A DNA stretch of 8,914 nucleotides from Pseudonocardia sp. (GTDB lineage: Bacteria > Actinomycetota > Actinomycetes > Mycobacteriales > Pseudonocardiaceae): assembly GCA_030147065.1 (NCBI GenBank), contig JASLAP010000205.1, positions 1 to 8,914 of the forward strand, read 5' to 3'. Each line of letters opens with the position of its first letter. The first letter of the stretch is position 1. The notes beneath the pieces are model-generated. The model saw nothing but the letters and a program-made list of their open reading frames with translations. It was not told the DNA's origin and did no database searches. The position numbers were made by a program, and so were the translations under genes. Below are positions 1 through 6,134 of this stretch, one piece after another.

Positions 1-424
1 CGAACAGGTCGTCGGCGGCCAGCGCGGTGGCGCACTCCACCGCGGCCGACGACGACAGCCCGGCGCCCAGCGGGACGGTGTCGGTGACCAGCAGGTCCAG
101 CCCGCGCACCGGGTGCCCGCCGGCGCGAAGCGCCCACAGCACCCCGGCGGCGTACCCGCCCCAGCCCTGCGGGGAGCCGGGGCCGACGGCGTCGAGGTCC
201 AGTTCGAGCGGCTCGTCCTCGGACAGGCTGCGCAACCGCAGGACGGTGTCGTCGCGGGCCGCCGCCGCCACCACGGTGCGCTGGGCGATGGCGAAGGGCA
301 GGCAGAGCCCGTCGGCGTAGTCGACGTGCTCGCCGATCAGGTTGACCCGCCCCGGCGCCGCCCAGTGCCCGGCCGGGTCGCGGCCGAACGCCGCGCTGAA
401 CTCCGTGCCGACCGCCGCGCTCAC
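1..424 (-). CDS. galK: Galactokinase, N-terminal part (cut by window edge)
   Basis: This is the N-terminal 141 residues of a galactokinase of the GHMP kinase family. The enzyme phosphorylates galactose to galactose-1-phosphate in the cytoplasm, the first committed step of the Leloir pathway. The galactokinase signature GRVNLIGEHVDYADG lies at residues 25-39; by homology R26, E32, H33 and D35 are the sugar-site residues. The phosphate-binding GHMP motif PLGAGLSSSAA lies at 118-128. The family is usually 360-400 residues, so over half is missing beyond base 1. The start is GTG at 422-424, because it overlaps the stop of the upstream beta-galactosidase by four bases (GTGA) and has GGAG five bases upstream (430-433). 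The arrangement suggests translational coupling, so galactose freed by the GH42 enzyme is phosphorylated by its operon partner. The identification is firm from the two motifs. Confidence 0.93.
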   Translation of the reverse strand, partial: MSAAVGTEFSAAFGRDPAGHWAAPGRVNLIGEHVDYADGLCLPFAIAQRTVVAAAARDDTVLRLRSLSEDEPLELDLDAVGPGSPQGWGGYAAGVLWALRAGGHPVRGLDLLVTDTVPLGAGLSSSAAVECATALAADDLF

Positions 425-2421
425 AGCATCTCCGTCCCTTGCCGGATCACCGCGGCACTCCGCGCGGCGACGGTGACGGTACCGCCCGCGGACGGCTCCG
501 GCCCGGGCCCAGCCAGCAGGTCGACCCCCTCGGTGGGCACCGCGACCGGGGTGTCGGTGGGGTTGAGCACGAACAGGTACCGGCCGCGCCGGACCAGCTC
601 CACCCCGGGCGCCGGCACCGGCTCCCGGGTCACGCCGGCCTCCCGGGCGATCCGGTCGGCCAGCGCGGCGGTGGCGGCGTCGTCGAGGCGGGTGGCGACG
701 TACCAGGCCGCACCGGCGCCGACGGCGCGCCGGGTGAGCGCCGGGCCGCCGGGGCGCGGGCCGTCGGTGAAGCGGGCCAGCACCTCGGCGTCCGGGGCGC
801 GGACCAGTTCGGTCCACAGGTCGGCCCGGCTGCCGTCGTCCAGGGCGACGGACTGCCCGTCCAGCAGCGGCGCGAACTCCTCGACGCGCACCCCGAGCAG
901 CTCGCGGAACGCGCCGGGGTAACCGCCCAGCCGGACGTGGTCGTGCTCGTCGACGATCCCGGAGAAGTAGGTGACCAGGGCGTGCCCGCCGCCGCGCACG
1001 TACTCCGCCAGCGCGGCCGCGGCGGCGTCGGTGCACAGGTAGAGCGTCGGGACGACCACCAGCCGGTAGCCGGACAGGTCCGACTCCGGGTGGACGACAT
1101 CGGCGGTGGCGCCGAGACCGGTCAGCGCGCGGTGCCAGCGGTGCGCGGCGTCGACGTAGCGCAGCGCGGTGCTGGGGTGCGAGTCCAGGTCGCAGGCCCA
1201 CCAGGCCTCCCAGTCGAAGAGCACCGCGACGTCCGCGCGCACCGGGCTGCCGGCCACCTCGCCGATCGCGGCCAGCCCCGCGCCCAGCGCCTCGACCTCG
1301 GCGAACCGCTCGGAGTCCGGCCCGGCGTGCGGCACCAGCGCGGAGTGGAACTTCTCCGCCCCGGCCGCCGAGGCCCGCCACTGGAAGAACCCGACCGCGT
1401 CCGCCCCGCGGGCGACGTGGCGCAGCGAGTCGACAAGAAGCTCGCCGGGCCGCTTGGCCACGTTCACCGGCTGCCAGTTCACCGCCGAGGTGGCCGACTC
1501 CATCAGCAGCCAGGGCCGGCCGCCGGCCACCCCGCGGGTGAGGTCGTCGGTGAACGCCTGCTCCGCGCGCGGGTGGGCCAGCCGGTGGTCCAGGTAGTGG
1601 TCCTGGGAGACCACGTCCTGGTCGGGCGCCCAGCGGAAGTAGTCCTGCTCGGACTGGTGCGCGGAGACCATGAAGTTGGTGGTCACCGGCAGGCCGGGGG
1701 ACAGCTCGGCGAGCACCGCCGTCTCGGCGCGGTGGTGGTCGAGCAGCGCGTCGGAGCTGAACCGGGCGAAGTCCAGCTGCTGGGTCGGATTGGGCACCGC
1801 GGGGGTGATCCGCGGCGGCAGCACCTGGTCGAACGCGGTGTAGTGCTGCGACCAGAACGCGGTGCCCCAGGCGCGGTTCAGCTCGTCGACGGTGCCGTAG
1901 CGCTCGGCCAGCCAGGCCCGGAACGCCGCCGCGCTGACGTCGCACCAGCAGCGCCCGTTGTGGCAGCCCAGCTCGTTGCTGACGTGCCAGAGCCGCACGG
2001 CGGGGTGCCCGCCGTAGCGGCGGGCCATCTGCTCCACCAGCCGCAGCGCGTGCTCGCGGAACACCGGCGAGCTGGGGCACCAGGACTGCCGGCTGCCCGG
2101 CCACAGCGTCCGGCCGTCCGCGTCGACGGGCAGGATCTCCGGGTGCGCGGTGGTCAGCCACGGCGGTGGGGCGGCCGTTGCGGTGGCCAGGTCGACCGCG
2201 ATGCCGGCGCCGTGCAGCAGGTCCAGGACCTCGTCGAACCAGCCGAAGTCGAACCGGCCCGGTCCGGGTTCGAGCAGCGCCCAGGAGAACACCCCGAGCG
2301 TGACGAACCCCAGCCCGGCCCGGCGCATCAGCTCGACGTCCTCGCGCCACACCGCGGGCGGCCACTGCTCGGGGTTGTAGTCGCAGCCCAGCGCGATGCC
2401 GGAGAACGGGAAGCCGGACAC
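421..2421 (-). CDS. GH42 family beta-galactosidase
   Basis: This gene encodes a glycoside hydrolase family 42 beta-galactosidase that hydrolyses terminal beta-D-galactosides. No signal peptide is visible, so it is probably cytoplasmic. Numbering below is from the upstream GTG at 2427 (668 residues). The N-terminal TIM barrel begins with GCDYNPEQWP (14-23). The catalytic acid/base is E152 in WHVSNE, and the nucleophile is E310 in LLMESATSAVNW. Cysteines C117, C155, C160 and C162 resemble the zinc cluster of GH42 trimers, with spacing unlike the Thermus prototype. The glutamine-amidotransferase-like middle domain (about 390-600) and a small C-terminal beta domain follow, and the length is normal. 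I prefer the second GTG (2419-2421, 666 residues) because GAAGG sits seven bases upstream of it, against one base for the first GTG. The stop overlaps galK. The substrate could be lactose or plant galactosides; the sequence does not decide. Confidence 0.92.
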   Translation of the reverse strand: MSGFPFSGIALGCDYNPEQWPPAVWREDVELMRRAGLGFVTLGVFSWALLEPGPGRFDFGWFDEVLDLLHGAGIAVDLATATAAPPPWLTTAHPEILPVDADGRTLWPGSRQSWCPSSPVFREHALRLVEQMARRYGGHPAVRLWHVSNELGCHNGRCWCDVSAAAFRAWLAERYGTVDELNRAWGTAFWSQHYTAFDQVLPPRITPAVPNPTQQLDFARFSSDALLDHHRAETAVLAELSPGLPVTTNFMVSAHQSEQDYFRWAPDQDVVSQDHYLDHRLAHPRAEQAFTDDLTRGVAGGRPWLLMESATSAVNWQPVNVAKRPGELLVDSLRHVARGADAVGFFQWRASAAGAEKFHSALVPHAGPDSERFAEVEALGAGLAAIGEVAGSPVRADVAVLFDWEAWWACDLDSHPSTALRYVDAAHRWHRALTGLGATADVVHPESDLSGYRLVVVPTLYLCTDAAAAALAEYVRGGGHALVTYFSGIVDEHDHVRLGGYPGAFRELLGVRVEEFAPLLDGQSVALDDGSRADLWTELVRAPDAEVLARFTDGPRPGGPALTRRAVGAGAAWYVATRLDDAATAALADRIAREAGVTREPVPAPGVELVRRGRYLFVLNPTDTPVAVPTEGVDLLAGPGPEPSAGGTVTVAARSAAVIRQGTEML

Positions 2422-2428
2422 CCTCACC

Positions 2429-2433
2429 CCTTC
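2429..2433 (-). promoter_or_regulatory. Ribosome binding site deciding the beta-galactosidase start
   Basis: GAAGG on the minus strand lies seven bases before the GTG at 2419-2421 but only one base before the GTG at 2425-2427. The inner GTG is therefore the likelier start. The protein changes by only two residues. Confidence 0.5.
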
Positions 2434-2492
2434 GTCGAGTCCCGCGCATCAGACCACAGGTCCGCCCGTTGCGAGCGGCGTCGAGGGGCCGG

Positions 2493-3653
2493 TCAGCCCG
2501 GCAGCCCCACCGACGGGTCCACGAACTCGTCGGTCATCAGCTGGTCGGCGGTCAGCCCGGCCCGGACCGGCAGGTTCTGCCCGGCGAAGACCGGGGTCAG
2601 GATGTCGATCGTCCGCTGGACCCGGGCCGGGTCCAGGTCGCCCAGCGTGGCGTTCGGCCCGTTGCCGACGATCCCGCGCTCGCGCATCGTGCGGACCGCG
2701 TAGTCGGCCAGCCCTGGCGAGTAGCTCCACACCGAGGTGCGCTCGGCCTCCACCGCCGCGACGATGACCTCGTTGGTGGGGGCCGGGTCGGCCATGAAGT
2801 CCACCCACGCCCGCTGCACCATCGGCACCAGCTCGCGCAGGCAGGGCGCCAGGTCGGCGCGGTCGCCCTCGCGGATCGACAGCGCCTGGCCGTAGATCGG
2901 GTAGCCGGTGTCGCTGATCAGCTGCAGGTCGATGTCGTAGTCCCGGCCGGCGCCCAGCTCGCTGCGGTAGACGTAGGGCTCGGCGGTGGCGAACCCGCCC
3001 TGGGCGATGGCCCCGTCGGAGGTCACCCAGCGCGACGGGCTGCCGTCGTAGCTGCCGTCCACCTGCTCCGGGCGCAGCTGGCCCGACCCCAGCAGGTACT
3101 GCATGTAGGTGTCGGCCTGGTAGTAGAGCACCGGGACGCCGGCCCGGCCGAGGTCGGCGATCGACCGCACGTCGGGGTGCCGGGTCCGGTCCCACATGAT
3201 CATCAACGGGCTGGTCTCCAGCGGGGCGAGCACCGCCAGGGTGCCCAGCTGCGCGGAGTTCTGCACCGCCTCGTCGGTCGAGACCAGCCCGACGGTGATC
3301 GACCGGTCGGCGTACATCTGCCCGGTGACCTGCTGGAACCCGATGGCCGGGCCGCCGTAGCGGATCTCCAGGTTCACCCCGGCCGGGCTGCCCCGGTCCA
3401 CCAGCGCGCCGCTGACCCGCTTCTGCTCGGTGTCGAAGACGGGGGAGTCGCCCAGCAGCTGGAAGTAGCCGCCGTACTCGGCCTCGGCGAACCAGTCGGT
3501 CTGCACCACCACCGGGTCCGGGCAGACCCCGGTCAGCGGCCCGTCCGCGGCCGGTGCCGGCGCGGCCGGCGGGTCGGCGGCCCCGCCGCAGGCGGTGGCG
3601 GTCAGCGCCACCGCCAGCAGCAGCGCCGCGGCTCGTCCGTTCCCTGGTCGCAC
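2493..3653 (-). CDS. ABC transporter substrate-binding lipoprotein, NMT1/SsuA/THI5-like
   Basis: This is a 386-residue extracellular binding lipoprotein that should deliver a small solute to the permease encoded just upstream. A basic start and hydrophobic stretch (residues 7-21) end at lipobox cysteine C22 (TATAC), followed by a Pro/Ala-rich linker to about 40. The periplasmic-binding fold begins at VVVQTDWFAEAEYGGYF (48-64), the typical first strand and helix of NMT1/THI5-like proteins. QGGFATAEPYVY (218-229) matches the family's late QGY-T-EP motif. It is somewhat longer than the usual roughly 320 residues. The mature part has two other cysteines, C44 and C271. The start is GTG at 3651-3653 with AGGAGG four bases upstream (3658-3663). 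It lies 39 bases after the permease and 71 bases before the preferred beta-galactosidase start. The family transports thiamine precursors, riboflavin, sulfonates, nitrate and others. I see no TPP or FMN riboswitch upstream, so the ligand is open. Confidence 0.85.
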   Translation of the reverse strand: MRPGNGRAAALLLAVALTATACGGAADPPAAPAPAADGPLTGVCPDPVVVQTDWFAEAEYGGYFQLLGDSPVFDTEQKRVSGALVDRGSPAGVNLEIRYGGPAIGFQQVTGQMYADRSITVGLVSTDEAVQNSAQLGTLAVLAPLETSPLMIMWDRTRHPDVRSIADLGRAGVPVLYYQADTYMQYLLGSGQLRPEQVDGSYDGSPSRWVTSDGAIAQGGFATAEPYVYRSELGAGRDYDIDLQLISDTGYPIYGQALSIREGDRADLAPCLRELVPMVQRAWVDFMADPAPTNEVIVAAVEAERTSVWSYSPGLADYAVRTMRERGIVGNGPNATLGDLDPARVQRTIDILTPVFAGQNLPVRAGLTADQLMTDEFVDPSVGLPG

Positions 3654-3692
3654 CGTGCCTCCTCGTTGACGGTCGTGGACGGGCCGCGGATC

Positions 3693-4547
3693 TCAGCCGC
3701 GCCGGTCGTAGGCGGTGGCGCCGTGCCAGCCGGTGACCAGCCGGGCCAGCAGCCCGAAGGCGGTGAAGACGGCCACCCCGAGCAGGCAGGCCAGGATCGC
3801 CGCGCCGAACAGCTGCTCGGACTGCAGCCGGGCCCGGTAGAGGTCGATCAGCACCCCGATGCCCGGCGAGCCCTGCTTGAAGAACAGGTCGCCGACCACC
3901 GCGCCGACGACCGCCAGCGTGGCCGCCACCTGCAGCCCGGTCAGGATCGCCGGCATCGCCGCCGGCAGCTGCAGCTTGACCAGCCGGGTCAGCCGGCTCG
4001 CCCGGTGCAGCGACAGCAGGTCGTGCTGGCCGGGCTCGGCCGACTGCAGCCCGAACAGGGTGCTGCTGATCACCGGGAACAGCGCGATGGCCACGGTGAC
4101 GATCAGCCGGCTGGTGAACCCGAAGTCGAACCAGAACCCGATCACCGGCACCAGCGCCAGGGTCGGGACGCACTGCAGCACCACCGCGTACGGGTACAGC
4201 GACCGCTCCACCCAGCGGGCCTGGCTCATCGCCACCCCGATCGCCATGCCCAGCACCGCGGCGATGGCCAGCCCGAGCAGCGCGACCGTGGTGGACAGCA
4301 GCAGGGCCTCCAGCAGCACGCCCCGGTTGACCGGGTCCAGGAACGCGACCCGCACCACGGCGTCCGGCGGGGGCAGGAGGAACCGGCGCCGCTCGTCCAG
4401 CACGACGGTGCTGACGACGTACCAGGCCGTCACGACCAGCACGAACGTGACCGTGGGCGGGAACCAGCCGATCCGCCGACGCGGGACCATCCCGGGCAGT
4501 CCCACCGGCACGGTGGCGGCCGGCGGCTCAGCGCCGGTCTCGGGCAT
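3693..4547 (-). CDS. ABC transporter permease (SsuC/TauC/ThiX type)
   Basis: This gene encodes the membrane-spanning subunit of the same importer, 284 residues from the chosen start. About six hydrophobic helices are visible, at roughly 31-50, 83-107, 118-140, 146-166, 200-222 and 246-271. The cytoplasmic coupling loop lies around 175-200, followed by the LPAAMPAILTGLQVAATLAVVGAVVGD region (194-220) typical of SsuC/TauC-like permeases. The classical EAA---G loop is degenerate here (HDLLSLHRASRLTRL). I chose ATG at 4545-4547 because GGAGG lies seven bases upstream. The GTG at 4581-4583 would add 12 residues and overlap the ATPase stop by four bases (GTGA), so it is a real alternative. The ATPase is upstream and the binding protein downstream, giving a complete ATPase-permease-binding protein importer in one transcription unit. 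The substrate is unknown. Confidence 0.88.
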   Translation of the reverse strand: MPETGAEPPAATVPVGLPGMVPRRRIGWFPPTVTFVLVVTAWYVVSTVVLDERRRFLLPPPDAVVRVAFLDPVNRGVLLEALLLSTTVALLGLAIAAVLGMAIGVAMSQARWVERSLYPYAVVLQCVPTLALVPVIGFWFDFGFTSRLIVTVAIALFPVISSTLFGLQSAEPGQHDLLSLHRASRLTRLVKLQLPAAMPAILTGLQVAATLAVVGAVVGDLFFKQGSPGIGVLIDLYRARLQSEQLFGAAILACLLGVAVFTAFGLLARLVTGWHGATAYDRRG

Positions 4548-4554
4548 CGCCGAA

Positions 4555-4559
4555 CCTCC
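4555..4559 (-). promoter_or_regulatory. Ribosome binding site deciding the permease start
   Basis: GGAGG on the minus strand lies seven bases before the ATG at 4545-4547. This is an ideal placement and argues for this start over the GTG that overlaps the ATPase stop. Confidence 0.6.
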
Positions 4560-4579
4560 GAGGTCGCCCACAGTGGTCG

Positions 4580-5395
4580 TCACGCTACTTCATGGCGCTC
4601 CTGGGCACTGTCGGCGAACGCACCGTCGCGCTGCGCCGCCCCGCGCAGCGCCGCGGACACCCGCCCGGCGATCCGGCCGAACTCCGGTTCGAAGCGAAGC
4701 GTCGTGGTGCGCGGGTACCCGAACGGCACGTCGATCTCGGCCACCACCCGGCCCGGGCGGGGGGACATCACCACTACCCGGGTGGACAGGTACACCGCCT
4801 CGGCCACCGAGTGGGTCACGAACAGCCCGGCGAACCGGTGCGCGGTGAACAGCGCCAGCAGTTCGTCGTCGAGGCGTTCGCGGGTCAGCTCGTCCAGCGC
4901 CGCGAACGGCTCGTCGAACAGGAACAGCTCGGGTTCGAGCACCAGCGAGCGGGCCAGCGAGGCGCGCATCCGCATCCCGCCGGACAGCGCGGCCGGCCGC
5001 GCGTCGGCGAACCCGGCCAGCCCGACCAGCTCCAGCGCCTCGTCCACCCGGCGGCGGCGCTCGGCCCGGGGCATCCCCTCCAGCTCGGCGCCCAGCTCCA
5101 CGTTGCGCCGCACCGACCGCCACGGCAGCAGCGTCGGGTCCTGGAAGACGTAGCCGATCCGCCGCGTGCTCGCGGCCACCGTGCCGCTCGACGGCGCGGC
5201 CAGCCCGGAGGCCAGCCGCAGCAGCGTGCTCTTGCCGCACCCGGACGGCCCGACGACGGTGACGAACTCCCCGCGGCCCAGCCGCAGGTCGATGTCCTGC
5301 AGGGCCACGGTGCCGCCCGGGAACACCCGCCCCGCGCCCGAGACGGCCAGCACCGGGTGTCCGGAACCGGTCGGCGACGGCTCGGGCGCGACCAC
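4580..5395 (-). CDS. ABC transporter ATP-binding protein (SsuB/TauB type)
   Basis: This is the cytoplasmic ATPase that powers the importer, 271 residues and full length for the family. All nucleotide-binding motifs are intact: Walker A GPSGCGKST (49-57), Q-loop Q85 in VFQDPTLLPWR, signature LSGGM (138-142), Walker B LFLFDEP (157-163), D-loop AALDE (165-169) and switch histidine H195 in FVTHS. The DPTLLPWR and MSPRPGRV stretches are typical of the nitrate/sulfonate/taurine (SsuB/TauB) subclass. The GTG start at 5393-5395 has no clear Shine-Dalgarno sequence, so the message may be leaderless or the start may lie slightly downstream, for example at the GTG of V15. It is the first gene of the leftward group and faces the divergent lipoprotein gene across about 130 bases. 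Any operon promoter is expected there. Confidence 0.93.
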   Translation of the reverse strand: MVAPEPSPTGSGHPVLAVSGAGRVFPGGTVALQDIDLRLGRGEFVTVVGPSGCGKSTLLRLASGLAAPSSGTVAASTRRIGYVFQDPTLLPWRSVRRNVELGAELEGMPRAERRRRVDEALELVGLAGFADARPAALSGGMRMRASLARSLVLEPELFLFDEPFAALDELTRERLDDELLALFTAHRFAGLFVTHSVAEAVYLSTRVVVMSPRPGRVVAEIDVPFGYPRTTTLRFEPEFGRIAGRVSAALRGAAQRDGAFADSAQERHEVA

Positions 5396-5457
5396 GGCCG
5401 AAACGATATCCCGCCCGGCCGCGACCTGACCTCCATCGTGTCATCAAGCGACAGCGC

Positions 5458-5479
5458 CCGGTCAGCGATCATTGACCGG
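5458..5479. promoter_or_regulatory. 22-bp inverted repeat, candidate operator in the divergent intergenic region
   Basis: The arms CCGGTCA (5458-5464) and TGACCGG (5473-5479) are perfect inverted repeats of 7 bp. The 8-bp spacer has GATC at its exact centre (5467-5470). The symmetry and size fit a dimeric helix-turn-helix regulator. The site lies 63 bases from the ATPase start and 50 bases from the lipoprotein start, so it could control either or both. I cannot assign a regulator family. Confidence 0.5.
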
Positions 5480-5488
5480 TGACCCGCG

Positions 5489-5502
5489 CGTCGCGCGCGA
5501 CG
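5489..5502. repeat. Perfect 14-bp palindrome
   Basis: CGTCGCGCGCGACG reads the same on both strands. It lies between the 22-bp inverted repeat and the lipoprotein ribosome binding site. It may be a second regulator site or a leader hairpin. Such palindromes also arise by chance in very GC-rich DNA. Confidence 0.35.
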
Positions 5503-5515
5503 GCTCCGGACAGGC

Positions 5516-5520
5516 GAGGA
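5516..5520 (+). promoter_or_regulatory. Ribosome binding site deciding the lipoprotein start
   Basis: GAGGA lies eight bases before the ATG at 5529-5531. It supports this ATG over the in-frame TTG at 5472 and the GTG at 5523. Confidence 0.5.
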
Positions 5521-5528
5521 CGGTGGAC

Positions 5529-6134
5529 ATGGCCCAGGCATCCGCTCCCGGTCGGCTGGGGCGCGCCCTGGCCGCGGTGGCGGTCCTCGCCCTCGTCGCG
5601 GGCTGCGCGATCGGAACGCCGGCGTCCTCGGCGCCGTCGCCGCAGCCGGTCGACCCGGCCACGGTCGTGGTGGAGCCAGCGGTGCTGGGCCCGGAGGACC
5701 CGGTGCCCGCGCCGGCCGGCACCGCGGTGCTCAGGGTGACCGGCCGCATCGGCACCACCAACGGGTCCAACGCGCTGAGCCTGGACCCGGCCACCCTGGA
5801 CCGGCTGGGCCGGCTGCGGGTCACGGTGTACGAGCCGTGGGTCAAGCAGACGATGAACTTCCAGGGGGTCTGGTTGTCGGACCTGCTCCGGCTGGCCCGC
5901 CCGGACCCGGCGGCGCGCACCCTGCACCTCACCGCGCTCGACGACTACCAGATCGACCTGGCCGTCGCCGACGTGCTGGCCGGCGGGGTGCTGCTGGCCA
6001 CCCGGACCGGGGACGGCGAGCCGATCCGGGTCGAGGACGGCGGCCCGACCCGGATCGTGTTCGCCGGGGGCGTCCCGGCCGGCGCCAGCGCGGACCAGTG
6101 GATCTGGAGCCTCGCCTCGATCGACGTCAGATGA
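5529..6134 (+). CDS. Secreted lipoprotein with sulfite-oxidase-like (molybdopterin-binding-like) domain
   Basis: This is a 201-residue predicted lipoprotein. The signal peptide (residues 1-25) ends in lipobox LVAGC with lipidated C26, and a Pro/Ser/Ala linker follows to about 62. The domain at 67-201 starts with LRVTGRI, then has FQGVWLSDLLRLA (111-123), LTALDDYQIDLAVADV (134-149), GVLLATRTGDGEPIRV (153-168) and ends WIWSLASIDV (191-200). From memory, this order matches the stand-alone sulfite-oxidase/molybdopterin-binding-like fold, where comparable stretches read FxGVPLxDLL, ALNDY and W-W-L-I-V. There is no cysteine in the mature protein after C26, so the molybdenum ligand of true sulfite oxidases is absent. 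A binding or sensing role outside the membrane is more likely than redox catalysis. The gene overlaps the following GGDEF-EAL gene by ATGA. I chose the ATG start because GAGGA lies eight bases upstream and the signal peptide then has a normal length. The fold call is moderately sure; the function is inferred. Confidence 0.75.
   Translation: MAQASAPGRLGRALAAVAVLALVAGCAIGTPASSAPSPQPVDPATVVVEPAVLGPEDPVPAPAGTAVLRVTGRIGTTNGSNALSLDPATLDRLGRLRVTVYEPWVKQTMNFQGVWLSDLLRLARPDPAARTLHLTALDDYQIDLAVADVLAGGVLLATRTGDGEPIRVEDGGPTRIVFAGGVPAGASADQWIWSLASIDVR

Noticed and set aside
439..2703. Long plus-strand open frame opposite the beta-galactosidase
   Set aside because: Its translation is low-complexity, rich in Arg, Gly, Pro, Val and Gln without family motifs. 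It is the antisense shadow of the GH42 gene, as expected in very GC-rich DNA.
2449..4173. 574-residue minus-strand frame overlapping the permease and binding protein
   Set aside because: It is an out-of-frame reading of two identified genes, rich in Arg, Ala and Gly.
2469..5153. 894-residue plus-strand open frame across the transporter genes
   Set aside because: It covers three clear ABC genes on the other strand and has no recognisable domain.
5472..5528. TTG start for the lipoprotein, adding 19 residues
   Set aside because: The TTG lies inside the 22-bp inverted repeat and would put a long charged extension before the signal peptide. The ATG at 5529 has a ribosome binding site and a normal signal peptide.
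5396..5528. TPP or FMN riboswitch before the transporter operon
   Set aside because: The transporter class suggested looking for one. I see no conserved TPP or FMN aptamer core on the minus strand in this interval, though covariance-model searching was not possible.
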